Source: a virus. Taken from it: DNA of 33,328 nucleotides. Numbering within the stretch: the stretch's first letter is position 1; each line of letters opens with the position of its first letter. Below are positions 18,647 through 26,141 of this stretch, piece by piece. A program made the position numbers and the translations under genes. A model generated the notes under the pieces. The model searched no databases. It was given only the letters and a program-made list of their open reading frames with translations, and was not told where the DNA came from. The stretch is taken from positions 1 through 33,328 of IMG/VR virus record IMGVR_UViG_3300031841_001549; one strand, given 5' to 3'.

Positions 18647-20640
18647 TGGCTTTTGCTTCTATCACATATACCAGTGCATCTGGTACCACCTTTGCTCTGA
18701 CGAATAGTGATGGCAACGCCATTGAATATCTTCGTCAATCTGATATTGCTGTAACCGTCAACGGTACGCTTCAAACGCTTACCACTGATTACACGTTCAA
18801 CGCAGCTGGGACCTCAATTGTCCTTAACACTGCAGTCAGTAGTGCAACGGTTGTTATTACTCGAACGACCAGCATTACTGACGCCACAGTGAGTTTTACT
18901 GCTGGCTCTACGCTGACAGCTCAGGACCTCAACAACTCTGACAGACAGAACCGATTTGCTCTGCAAGAGTTTTCAGATACCTACGGTGCCCTTACTACCG
19001 GTACTGGTGATCTAAGCGCTCTTGCTGGTTTCATTGGTAGCGCTGAGACGTGGACTTCTGATAACGCTCACGCAGCAACCACAGGAGCTATTGACGCTCG
19101 CATTGACACTGCACTGACGACTGACATCAGCGGTGGTGACGGTGTAACGATTACCACTGACACTCCTGCTGCTGGTCAGGTCCGGGTTGACCTTGATGCT
19201 GACATCGCCACTCTGCGGAATATGCAATCTGGAGCGGCCACTGCTCTTGCTGCTCTGACCTCTACGGAACTTGGGATCCTTGACGGGGCTACAGTCACCA
19301 CTGCAGAGCTGAACACGCTGGATGGAGTTACTGCTACTGCTGCTGAAATTAACGTCCTTGATGGAGTTACTGCAACTACTGCTGAGCTGAACATCCTTGA
19401 TGGGGTGACGGCTTCTACGGCTGAACTGAATATCCTTGACGGCGTTACTGCCACCGAAACTGAGCTCAACGTCCTCGACGGTATTACTGCTACTACGGCA
19501 GAGCTGAACTTTGTTGATGGTGTTACTTCCAACATCCAAAACCAGCTAGACGCTAAGCAGCCACTGGATGCAGAGCTGACTGAGCTGGCTACGATGCCCG
19601 CTACAACCGCTTCAGCCCTTGCAGACCTAACTCAAGCTGAGGTGCAAGTTCTTGATGGTGCAACTCTAAACACTGCTGAGCTTAACCAGCTTGATGGCAA
19701 CAGCCTGACCAACTCTCCGACTTGGACTTCTACTACTGATTACCCGTCAGCAAGCGCAATCAACACCCGCTTTGTCGGGTTGATGGACAGCCTTGGTGGT
19801 TTTGTTGCTATTGCTGATGACCAAAGCTTCCCGACCACTAACCCAGATCCTTCTGACAACGCAGGTACTGTCGTCAGTATTGCTGATGCTGGTGGTCTTG
19901 TAATTAACGCCTCTGGTGAAAGCACTACTGGTCGGACTACTGGTTCTGATGTCGTAACGATTACTGGTTTCCCTGCAAGCCTCCAAAGCACTACCTTTGC
20001 TGCTGGTCTTGGTCTGCAGGTTCAAACCACAACGACTCTGCACACCTACACGTACCACAAGATCATTGCCAAAGAAACTGATGTCATTCAGCTCAGTCAA
20101 GACATTGAGGACTTTGGTAACCGCTATCGGGTAGCTGCTACTAACCCCAGCACCGATAACGATGAAGGTGATCTGGTCTACAACACCACTGATGATGTTC
20201 TGAGGGTTTTTGACGGTACTAACTGGGTCGCTGCAGCAGCTGCTAACGCCTCTCAAGTAGCGTTTAGTGCTGGCGGTGATATTGCTGCTACTGATGTTCA
20301 AGCAGCTATTGATGAACTAGACGACGAAAAAGTACCCCGTACTGCTACTACTGGTGCTGCAGTTGTTCCTGCTGGTACTGAACTTCAAAGACCTACTGGT
20401 GTTGCTGGTCACCTCAGATTTAACACTGATACAGATTCTTTCGAAGGTTTTGACGGTACAAGTTGGGGTAACATTGGTGGAGGAGCTTCCGCTGGTGGAG
20501 CTATTTACGAGGCATCCCAAACTATTAGTGCCGACTACACTATTACGTCCGGTACAAACGGCCTCAGTGTATCTCCCATCACCGTAAATGCTGGGGTCAC
20601 CGTCACCATTCCTGCCGGTTCTACCTGGACAATTGTTTAA
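18646..20640 (+). CDS. Tail fibre protein with T7-type N-terminal attachment domain
   Basis: A 664-residue protein. Residues 1-150 resemble the T7 gp17 N-terminal domain that docks the fibre on the tail: an early ITYTSASGTTFAL, VNGTLQTLTTDYTFNAAGT, then LTAQDLNNSDRQNRFALQEFSD. Residues 208-298 are seven 13-residue repeats of the ELNILDGVTATTA type, with two degenerate copies near 330-350. The distal half is Thr/Ala/Asp-rich (FDGTNWV, FDGTSWGNIGGG) and ends in a short beta segment TVNAGVTVTIPAGSTWTIV, the usual end of short cyanophage fibres. Trimeric receptor binding is expected. The protein may act as a base on which the next three products assemble (inference from order). Confidence 0.9.
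   Translation: MAFASITYTSASGTTFALTNSDGNAIEYLRQSDIAVTVNGTLQTLTTDYTFNAAGTSIVLNTAVSSATVVITRTTSITDATVSFTAGSTLTAQDLNNSDRQNRFALQEFSDTYGALTTGTGDLSALAGFIGSAETWTSDNAHAATTGAIDARIDTALTTDISGGDGVTITTDTPAAGQVRVDLDADIATLRNMQSGAATALAALTSTELGILDGATVTTAELNTLDGVTATAAEINVLDGVTATTAELNILDGVTASTAELNILDGVTATETELNVLDGITATTAELNFVDGVTSNIQNQLDAKQPLDAELTELATMPATTASALADLTQAEVQVLDGATLNTAELNQLDGNSLTNSPTWTSTTDYPSASAINTRFVGLMDSLGGFVAIADDQSFPTTNPDPSDNAGTVVSIADAGGLVINASGESTTGRTTGSDVVTITGFPASLQSTTFAAGLGLQVQTTTTLHTYTYHKIIAKETDVIQLSQDIEDFGNRYRVAATNPSTDNDEGDLVYNTTDDVLRVFDGTNWVAAAAANASQVAFSAGGDIAATDVQAAIDELDDEKVPRTATTGAAVVPAGTELQRPTGVAGHLRFNTDTDSFEGFDGTSWGNIGGGASAGGAIYEASQTISADYTITSGTNGLSVSPITVNAGVTVTIPAGSTWTIV
19267..19539 (+). repeat. 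Seven 39-bp in-frame tandem repeats in the tail fibre gene
   Basis: Seven consecutive 13-codon units begin with Glu-Leu/Ile-Asn/Gly and contain LDG[VAI]T. Unit starts are at 19267 and every 39 bp after it. The units are diverged at DNA level but keep a strict period, so the number of copies could change by slippage or unequal recombination and alter the fibre shaft length. Confidence 0.85.
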
Positions 20641-20642
20641 TT

Positions 20643-21632
20643 ATGACAATTCAAATTAACGGAACCTCTGGAATCTCGGGTGTGGATGGCTCTGCCACCA
20701 CGCCTGCACTTCAGGGGACAGATACAAACACGGGTATTTCGTTTGGTACGGATACGGTCAACGTTGTCACGGGCGGCAGCACTCGCACCACGGTTGACAG
20801 CAGCGGGCGGCTGTTGGTTGGTACATCCACGGCACAGGGCAATAACCGCTTGCAGCTTGAAGGCTCCGCATCTGGAGCGTCTGAATGGGCAGGAATCAGC
20901 CTGCGTAGAGGCGTTGCTACTGCGTCTTTAACCAGCGGGCAATATTTAGGTGCTATTTCCTTCCAAAGCCAAGGTGGCGCAGAAGGTGGCGTAATAAGAG
21001 CACAATGTGATGATAATTGGAGCGCCTCAAGTCATCCCACAAGGCTGACCTTTGAGACAACTGCATCAAGCTCTACTTCTCCGACGGAGCAGATGAGGAT
21101 TTTGAACAATGGCGCCGTTGCTATGTCAACGGATACGACCTTCACGCAAGAGTCAGGCGCAAAACTAACCGTTCGAAACAATTATAATTATACGATTGCC
21201 TGTAAACGAACTGGAACTGGCGGCGAAGGTCAGATTGCGTTTAAGAACGGAAACGGACTTGTCGGAAGCATTACGACCAGTGGATCTGCAACTTCTTTTA
21301 ACACTTCTTCCGACTACCGCCTAAAAGAAAACATTGTCGATCTCGATGGTGCTATTGATCGTGTCAAACAGTTAGCGCCCAAGCGGTTCAACTTTGTTGT
21401 TGACGAAACTGACACTGCTGTTGACGGTTTTCTTGCTCACGAAGCGCAAGCCGTTGTTCCCGAAGCAGTTACTGGCACGCACAACGAGGTTGATGAGGAA
21501 GACAATCCCGTCTACCAAGGCATCGACCAATCCAAACTCGTGCCACTGCTGACTGCTGCATTGCAGGAGGCGATAGGCAAAATTGAAGCCTTAGAAACCC
21601 GCGTCGCCCAACTCGAAGGAGGCACTAACTAA
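20643..21632 (+). CDS. Tail fibre/spike protein with S74 chaperone domain (first copy)
   Basis: A 329-residue protein. Residues 1-60 carry a short beta pattern common in cyanophage fibres (MTIQINGTSGISGVDGSA, then SGRLLVGTS). The middle is variable. Residues about 221-329 form a peptidase S74 intramolecular chaperone domain: TSSDYRLKENI with the expected self-cleavage at Ser223-Asp224, DGFLAHEAQAVVPEAV, YQGIDQSKLVPLLTAALQEAI and a terminal coiled coil ending LEGG. The domain trimerises the fibre and then cuts itself off. The codons for Glu-Gly-Gly double as the AGGAGG ribosome-binding site (21617-21622) of the next gene. Codon use is less biased than in the capsid gene, suggesting a separately acquired module. 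Confidence 0.9.
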   Translation: MTIQINGTSGISGVDGSATTPALQGTDTNTGISFGTDTVNVVTGGSTRTTVDSSGRLLVGTSTAQGNNRLQLEGSASGASEWAGISLRRGVATASLTSGQYLGAISFQSQGGAEGGVIRAQCDDNWSASSHPTRLTFETTASSSTSPTEQMRILNNGAVAMSTDTTFTQESGAKLTVRNNYNYTIACKRTGTGGEGQIAFKNGNGLVGSITTSGSATSFNTSSDYRLKENIVDLDGAIDRVKQLAPKRFNFVVDETDTAVDGFLAHEAQAVVPEAVTGTHNEVDEEDNPVYQGIDQSKLVPLLTAALQEAIGKIEALETRVAQLEGGTN

Positions 21633-22849
21633 TGACACTTAAAATTAACGGTGCAACTGGTGGCTCCGTCTCTATTGATGCACCAGACAACACAAGTCCT
21701 GCGGGAACTGACGTTACCCTGACCCTGCCGACTAGCGCGGGGTCTAGCGGTCAAGTCCTTACGACCGACGGCTCTGGAACCCTGAGCTTTACAACGCTTG
21801 CCTCTGACTCTATTACCGAAGGCAATACCACTGTCGAGTGCGTTGACACCGGCAGTAACGGTCACATTAAATTCAACACTGAAGGTAGTGAAAAAGTAAG
21901 GATTGACGCGAATGGCAATATGGCGATTAACCTCGCCCCTAGCACAAGCTCTGTTAGTGGCTCAACCTTAGAAGTGAGAAACGCTGGCAGTGGCATCGTC
22001 GCTACCAGTGCAGCAGACACCAGTTTTACTAACAACAGCTACTACAACAACGCTTGGAAATACGGGGGCTCTCATGCGGCTGGTCGCTTACAGCTAAGCG
22101 ATGGCAATCTTAATTTTTTCAGTGCAGGATCAGGCACTACAGGCAACACAATAACCTTCACCCGAAGGATGGTGCTTAGCCAGGCCGGCACTTTTGGCCT
22201 GGGCTTTGGCATTGATAACGTCCCCTGGAGCGGAAACGCGATCAACGATTACAACGGCTTCCGCTTTACCAATGCGACTAGCGGTGGCTCTATTGCGGTC
22301 GGGATGAACTGCAATAACGAAACTGTTTGCGTGATGCACCGGACCAACGGCACCGGTCGGATGCTGGAGTTTAAATACAACAACAGCGTTATTGGTTACG
22401 TTAACGGTGGGTCCAGCAGTGTTTCTTACAACACAAGCTCTGACTATCGCCTCAAGGAAAACGTAGTTAATCTTGATAACGCAATCACCCGTGTTAAACA
22501 ACTTTTACCTAGGCGGTTTAACTGGATTAGCGACGAATCAAATACCTTAATTGATGGCTTCATTGCTCATGAGGCAGCAAGCGTAGTCCCAGAGGCTGTT
22601 ACTGGCGAGCACAATGAAGTAGAGGTTTGGAAGGAAGGCCAAGAATTGCCTGACGGCGTTGCCGTTGGTGACACCAAACTGGACGAAGACGGAAATACAA
22701 TTCCCGTTTATCAAGGCATCGACCAATCCAAACTTGTACCTCTGCTGACTGCTGCTTTGCAGGAAGCTATCGCCAAGATCGAAACCCTAGAAACCGCCAA
22801 CGCCTCCCTTGAGGCTCGCCTTACCGCACTTGAAGGAGGTGCCAGCTAA
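21632..22849 (+). CDS. Tail fibre/spike protein with S74 chaperone domain (second copy)
   Basis: A 405-residue protein starting in a TAATG overlap. The N-terminus (MTLKINGATGGSVSIDAPD, then LTLPTSAGSSGQVLTTDGSGTLSF) is a widespread phage fibre pattern. The centre has no recognisable catalytic domain. Residues about 268-405 form an S74 domain: SSDYRLKENVV with the cleavage pair Ser270-Asp271, DGFIAHEAASVVPEAV, an extra 20-odd-residue loop (EVWKEGQELPDG...) absent from the first copy, then YQGIDQSKLVPLLTAALQEAI and a coiled coil ending LEGGAS. A 23-bp stretch encoding this region is identical in both copies (21516-21538 and 22712-22734). It is probably a second receptor-binding protein or an alternative tip. 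Confidence 0.9.
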   Translation: MTLKINGATGGSVSIDAPDNTSPAGTDVTLTLPTSAGSSGQVLTTDGSGTLSFTTLASDSITEGNTTVECVDTGSNGHIKFNTEGSEKVRIDANGNMAINLAPSTSSVSGSTLEVRNAGSGIVATSAADTSFTNNSYYNNAWKYGGSHAAGRLQLSDGNLNFFSAGSGTTGNTITFTRRMVLSQAGTFGLGFGIDNVPWSGNAINDYNGFRFTNATSGGSIAVGMNCNNETVCVMHRTNGTGRMLEFKYNNSVIGYVNGGSSSVSYNTSSDYRLKENVVNLDNAITRVKQLLPRRFNWISDESNTLIDGFIAHEAASVVPEAVTGEHNEVEVWKEGQELPDGVAVGDTKLDEDGNTIPVYQGIDQSKLVPLLTAALQEAIAKIETLETANASLEARLTALEGGAS

Positions 22850-23481
22850 TGTCTACGATCAAGGTCACAAACCTGCGCCACGAAAGCGCAACGTCTAACA
22901 ACATCGCGCTGGACAGCTCTAATAACGTCACCACCGCCAATAACTTCACGGCTGGTGGAACGATTGGCTGCACGGGCGATCTGACTATCACCAGCGGCAA
23001 CCTTGTCGTCAGCAGCGGCAACGGTATTGATTTTTCGGCTACTTCAGGAACGGGAACGTCAGAACTGTTTGATGATTACGAAGAAGGAACTTGGGATCCT
23101 GTCTACAACTTCTCATCCTCAGGAGATGCGACTGTTGTTTCGGCTGGAAGATATATCAAGGTAGGGTCTCTTGTGCATATTCAAGGTTATGTTTATATCA
23201 ACAGCAGCAACTCGTTGAGTGGGAACGCTCTGATAGCGGGACTTCCTTTCGCTTCTTCAAGCTCTCCGTCTCAGAGGGTGGCTGCTTTTGCTATCAGTCA
23301 GGCTCGCGCATGGCCTGAAGATCATCCTTACCTGCGTCTTCTGCTAGAGCCTAATTCAACTGGAATTAAGCTGTTTAATAATGACACCAGTGCCACATCA
23401 AATGCAAGGCTGACCAATGGAAACTTTACCGCTGCAGCAGAAAAGAATATCATAAGTTTTAGCGGCGCTTACACTGTCTAA
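22849..23481 (+). CDS. Tail fibre-like tip protein
   Basis: A 210-residue protein. It begins STIKVTNLRHESATSNNI and continues with GDLTITSGNLVVSSGNGIDF. The C-terminal 130 residues hold LFDDYEEGTWDPVYNFSSSG, GRYIKVGSLVHIQGYVYI and a beta-rich end, a domain I know from many cyanophage fibre genes. It lacks an S74 domain. A strong ribosome-binding site (AAGGAGGT, 22833-22840) lies in the end of the preceding gene. A distal receptor-contact or accessory fibre subunit is likely from content and position. Confidence 0.8.
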   Translation: MSTIKVTNLRHESATSNNIALDSSNNVTTANNFTAGGTIGCTGDLTITSGNLVVSSGNGIDFSATSGTGTSELFDDYEEGTWDPVYNFSSSGDATVVSAGRYIKVGSLVHIQGYVYINSSNSLSGNALIAGLPFASSSSPSQRVAAFAISQARAWPEDHPYLRLLLEPNSTGIKLFNNDTSATSNARLTNGNFTAAAEKNIISFSGAYTV

Positions 23482-23521
23482 GCCCCAAGCCTAAACCTGT
23501 TTCATCTAGGAGATGACCCTA

Positions 23522-23779
23522 ATGGCTTTCACCGAACGCCAAGAACACAAGATCGAAATCATCCCGCCTTACAGCATCCTGCAATGCCGTGAAGCCAACA
23601 TCGTTGAAAAGGATGGCGTCGAAGTGGGGCGCACCTATCACCGCCACGTCAAAACACCTGGCGAGGACATGAGCGGCGAATGCGCCGAAATGCAGGCAGT
23701 CGCTACGGCACTGTGGACCGATGAGGTCGTTGCTGCTTATCAGGCAATGCTTGAGGCTCAGGAAAATGGCAACCCGTAA
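23522..23779 (+). CDS. Conserved-type cyanophage protein of unknown function
   Basis: An 85-residue soluble protein. I chose ATG 23522 because AGGAG at 23508-23512 is 9 bases upstream; the in-frame ATG 23513 directly abuts that site and is a poor start. The sequence has KIEIIPPYSILQCREANIVE, then DGVEVGRTYHRHV, and an acidic helix AVATALWTDEVVAAYQAML. I recall similar proteins next to fibre genes in marine cyanophages, without known function. It may be a small virion protein. It overlaps the next small gene by 14 bp. Confidence 0.75.
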   Translation: MAFTERQEHKIEIIPPYSILQCREANIVEKDGVEVGRTYHRHVKTPGEDMSGECAEMQAVATALWTDEVVAAYQAMLEAQENGNP

Positions 23780-23897
23780 GACCATTAGCGGTAGCAAAGT
23801 AAAGCTGCCGCCAAAGCCCAAGCAGACGACCCAGGGGTCTAGCAAGAACAGCAAACCCAAACGGGGCAAGAAACCGTACCGTGGTCAAGGGAAATAG
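23766..23897 (+). CDS. Small basic protein (43 aa)
   Basis: A 43-residue frame from ATG 23766 to TAG 23895-23897, overlapping the preceding gene. It is very basic (ATRKTISGSKVKLPPKPKQ, ending KRGKKPYRGQGK), with no hydrophobic segment. Its position within the same run of genes and its non-random Lys/Pro/Gly content support it as real. A nucleic-acid-binding or virion-packaged peptide is possible, but the function is not known. Confidence 0.6.
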   Translation: MATRKTISGSKVKLPPKPKQTTQGSSKNSKPKRGKKPYRGQGK

Positions 23898-23929
23898 GGC
23901 TACGATTACAGAGACCTTATTTCACTAAG

Positions 23930-24289
23930 ATGTTCAAGTCTGCTTCTGCCGCCCTTGCGGCTATGGTCCTGGCAGCTCCTGCAGCCATTGCTGGTCCTTT
24001 CTACGCCAACGTCGAAGCCAACAGCGGCTTTGTCGGTTCCGACTACAGCGCCACTACCACTGATTTCCACATTGGTGTAGAAGGTGCTTCTGGCGTTGCT
24101 AGCTACTACCTGCAAGGTGGCCCTAGCTACACGGTGCCTGACGGCGGTGTGGGCAGCACCATTGCTACCGGCAAAATGGGTGGCTCGATTGCGGCCTCTG
24201 AACAGCTTTCCGTGTACGGAGAACTCAGTGCCGCATTTGACGACGTGAACTCCTACGGAGCTAAGGCCGGAGCTAAGTACAAGTTCTAA
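23930..24289 (+). CDS. Exported outer-membrane beta-barrel-like protein
   Basis: A 119-residue protein with a clear signal peptide: KSASAALAAMVLAAPAAIA followed by G-P, with a likely cleavage after AIA at residue 21. The mature part is about 98 residues of alternating polar and hydrophobic beta strands rich in Tyr, Gly and Ser (FYANVEANSGFVGSDYSA, HIGVEGASGVASYYLQGG, SVYGELSAAF). It ends in Phe (AKYKF), the C-terminal signature of outer-membrane proteins assembled by BamA. It therefore probably enters the host periplasm and outer membrane, for example in lysis, superinfection exclusion or surface change; which one is not visible. TAATG coupling joins it to the next gene. Confidence 0.75.
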   Translation: MFKSASAALAAMVLAAPAAIAGPFYANVEANSGFVGSDYSATTTDFHIGVEGASGVASYYLQGGPSYTVPDGGVGSTIATGKMGGSIAASEQLSVYGELSAAFDDVNSYGAKAGAKYKF

Positions 24290-24798
24290 TGCCTGTACCG
24301 GGAGTACCACCACTTCCGATATTTGACCTTCCGAAGTCTCCGCTTTTGCCAGCTCCTGTTTTGGAGTTGCCAAGGGCGGAGCTTCCGTCTTATGAGGTCA
24401 TGGTATTTCCTCCTACTTCCGCCCCTCCTCAAGCATCTGTAAAATCACGAACACAAAAGAAAACAGAAGAAAAACCAGAAAAACCGCCACAACCAAAGCT
24501 CCCAAAGATACCTATATCTAACGAGGTTACTAAAATTCAGATCCCAGTTCTAGACATTGAGATCCCTGTACCTAGGGCTGAGATCGTCTCTACGGCTATG
24601 ACAACCAGTGCTGTGAGTGTTGGTGCCGCACTGGCAGCTACAAGCATCTTCAAGCGGCTTGTGAGCGTCTTTAAACCCGTTATCAAGACTGCGGTGAAGA
24701 AAATTCAGAAGATGAGGGGGAAGAAGGTTGTATCTTTTGGTAGGCAGCGATTGGAACAACGTCGGAGCAAGCGGCCGCGTAAGGACTTTCTGGCCTGA
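24289..24798 (+). CDS. Pro-rich protein with single membrane segment
   Basis: A 169-residue protein. The N-terminal 95 residues are Pro-rich (PVPGVPPLPIFDLPKSPLLP, later EEKPEKPPQPKLPKIPIS). Residues about 98-125 form a hydrophobic helix (IVSTAMTTSAVSVGAALAAT). The C-terminus is strongly basic (TAVKKIQKMRGKK, then RRSKRPRK). I recall similar proteins in marine cyanophages but no function. The topology suggests a membrane protein with a long Pro-rich extension that could cross the periplasm. The last 116 bp overlap the 3' end of the convergent minus-strand gene. Confidence 0.7.
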   Translation: MPVPGVPPLPIFDLPKSPLLPAPVLELPRAELPSYEVMVFPPTSAPPQASVKSRTQKKTEEKPEKPPQPKLPKIPISNEVTKIQIPVLDIEIPVPRAEIVSTAMTTSAVSVGAALAATSIFKRLVSVFKPVIKTAVKKIQKMRGKKVVSFGRQRLEQRRSKRPRKDFLA

Positions 24799-25315
24799 TC
24801 ATGTACCCAAGGGAGTGGATCTTGGCGCACTCTCGGTACCGCACTAGAAACAGATCAAGACGTTCCTTCTCAAGGCGCTTCCTGGCTGTCTCCTTACACA
24901 GTTCAACCATCCCTCCGTCTAGGGGGAAGCTAAAGCTGACCTGTGCTCCGTAGTTCTGGTTTCTGACGTAGGTAGGACTAACGTCGTTGCCGAGAAAGAA
25001 CGGGGTCAGAACCATCGTCCCTGAGTTACAGGTGTTTCCAGGACCAAAGCTTTGCTGGCTGTAGCCGCCTTGGTTGATCTGCACGGCCTGATTGCTCACA
25101 GACCCGCTAGAAGACGCCTGAGGCGCTGCAATGGCCGTTATACCGTCATCCTCAGCCCGTACAGGAGCCGCTAGGACTACTGCGAGAAGACAGACAAGCT
25201 GTTGGTAACGGATTCGATGGTGATGGTGCGGCTGATGTCCTCGGTCTCGATTACCCCTGCCGAACGGGAGATTTGCTCGAGCTGAAACTCTGCGCCAGAA
25301 GTTGTAATGCTCCAC
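24683..25315 (-). CDS. Probable exported protein, start uncertain
   Basis: The frame is open from ATG 25315 to the stop at 24683, but the first 34 codons lie inside the upstream gene and read like a shadow (HQPHHHHR). A convincing signal peptide begins only at codon 35-37 (RYQQLVCLLAVVLAAPVRA followed by E-D). There is no ATG, GTG or TTG at that point: codon 35, at 25213-25211, is ATC. The next GTG (25099) would remove the signal. The mature part has SSSGSVSNQAVQINQGGY, GNTCNSGTMVLTPFF and a helix ELCKETARKRLEKERLDLFL, with four or more Cys. The function is unknown. The gene overlaps the convergent plus-strand gene at its 3' end. Confidence 0.6.
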   Translation of the reverse strand: MEHYNFWRRVSARANLPFGRGNRDRGHQPHHHHRIRYQQLVCLLAVVLAAPVRAEDDGITAIAAPQASSSGSVSNQAVQINQGGYSQQSFGPGNTCNSGTMVLTPFFLGNDVSPTYVRNQNYGAQVSFSFPLDGGMVELCKETARKRLEKERLDLFLVRYRECAKIHSLGYMIRPESPYAAACSDVVPIAAYQKIQPSSPSSSEFSSPQS

Positions 25316-25530
25316 GTTGTATCTGCGGCGTGAATAGCGCCACTCGGAGTTACGTTATAGCCAGAAGTATAAGTGTAATCACCACCGTATCTTTCGATGG
25401 CAATAGTTTCAGAAATGTCAGTTGTCGTAGTTGTCGTCGAAGTCATAGAACCCTGAGTGAAGTTCGGGGTTACAGACTGTGCGTATGCCGGACTAACTAA
25501 CAGAACAAGAAACAGGAACAACTTGTTCAT
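25177..25530 (-). CDS. Small secreted protein with signal peptide
   Basis: A 117-residue protein with a textbook signal peptide (MNKLFLFLVLLVSPAYA, cleavage before QS). The mature part is Thr/Ser/Ile-rich beta sequence (QGSMTSTTTTTTDISETIAI, GGDYTYTSGYNVTPSG, EDISRTITIESVTNSL). I recall similar small exported proteins in marine cyanophages. The start overlaps the stop of the upstream minus-strand gene by 4 bp (ATGA), so the cassette is co-translated. The role in the periplasm or envelope is unknown. Confidence 0.75.
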   Translation of the reverse strand: MNKLFLFLVLLVSPAYAQSVTPNFTQGSMTSTTTTTTDISETIAIERYGGDYTYTSGYNVTPSGAIHAADTTWSITTSGAEFQLEQISRSAGVIETEDISRTITIESVTNSLSVFSQ

Positions 25531-25793
25531 CGTTTTGGAGCGGGTTCTGTTTTAACTGTAGGTTCTTTAGCTTCTGGTTTATTACTTGCTCTAGAAATTC
25601 CATAATTAGCTAAGCACCCAGTAAAGATGCTCGCAACAAAAGTCGGATCAGCTCGAATGATTTCTAGGTAACCAGCAGTCAGGATCGTCGCTGACCACCC
25701 AAGAACAGCAAGTTGTACAATTTCGTGTATCGGTTTTTGTGTGCCAGGTTCTTTAGGTTTAGTATCTTTCACACCCTTGCCTAAAAACTGCAT
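25527..25793 (-). CDS. Small membrane protein, holin candidate
   Basis: An 88-residue protein, first of the minus-strand cassette. Two hydrophobic segments are visible: residues about 25-47 (EIVQLAVLGWSATILTAGYL) and 51-68 (PTFVASIFTGCLANYGIS). The N-terminus is charged, and the C-terminus is Lys/Glu/Pro-rich. Two short membrane helices, small size and a charged tail fit a class II holin, but no specific family motif is seen and other small membrane proteins look alike. The short AT-rich leader (25794-25832), shared with the divergent gene at 25833, contains TAGAAT on the minus strand as a possible -10 element. Confidence 0.6.
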   Translation of the reverse strand: MQFLGKGVKDTKPKEPGTQKPIHEIVQLAVLGWSATILTAGYLEIIRADPTFVASIFTGCLANYGISRASNKPEAKEPTVKTEPAPKR

Positions 25794-25832
25794 TTTTCTT
25801 AAATTCTATTTGTAATAAACGTACTACGTGTC

Positions 25833-25958
25833 ATGCCGTTTAAGTCCGAAAAACAGCGTAAATATCTCTATTTTCAGAAACCCGAAGTGGCCGCTAAATA
25901 CGCCCAACACAAAGGCAGTAAAGGCGGTAAAACCAAGACTGGTTACAAGACTAAGTAG
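25833..25958 (+). CDS. Small MPFKSEKQRKYL-type phage protein
   Basis: A 41-residue basic protein from ATG 25833 to TAG 25956-25958. It starts MPFKSEKQRKYLYFQKPEVA, a pattern very common as a tiny stand-alone phage protein, and ends in a Lys/Gly-rich tail. It is transcribed divergently from the minus-strand cassette. No function is known to me; the charge suggests nucleic-acid or virion association. Confidence 0.65.
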   Translation: MPFKSEKQRKYLYFQKPEVAAKYAQHKGSKGGKTKTGYKTK

Positions 25959-26141
25959 TCTGTTACGCTGTCTCAGCAGTTAACTGCCTAACTGCAGTCT
26001 TATGTAAACCCTATTCGGAGCATGAGGCGTTACTCGCCACCACCCTTTGGCCAGAGCAGTGTCAGCGCGTGAGCGGCTGCATAGGGAGCAATACTTTTGT
26101 TGGAAAAAGTGGCAGTATAAGTAAAGGGTACAAACTAAATA
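25959..26141 (+). promoter_or_regulatory. Intergenic region with palindrome and possible -10 element
   Basis: 183 bp without a convincing gene. It contains the perfect palindrome GCAGTTAACTGC (25976-25987), whose TAACTGC half is repeated 8 bp further on (25989-25995). Near the end is TATAAG (26116-26121), a possible -10 box 20 bp before the next ATG, with no clear -35 partner. An AAAGGG at 26123-26128 is a rather distant ribosome-binding site for ATG 26142. Confidence 0.35.

Noticed and set aside
26021-26071. 16-codon frame MRRYSPPPFGQSSVSA
   Set aside because: Very short, with no coupling or ribosome-binding site.
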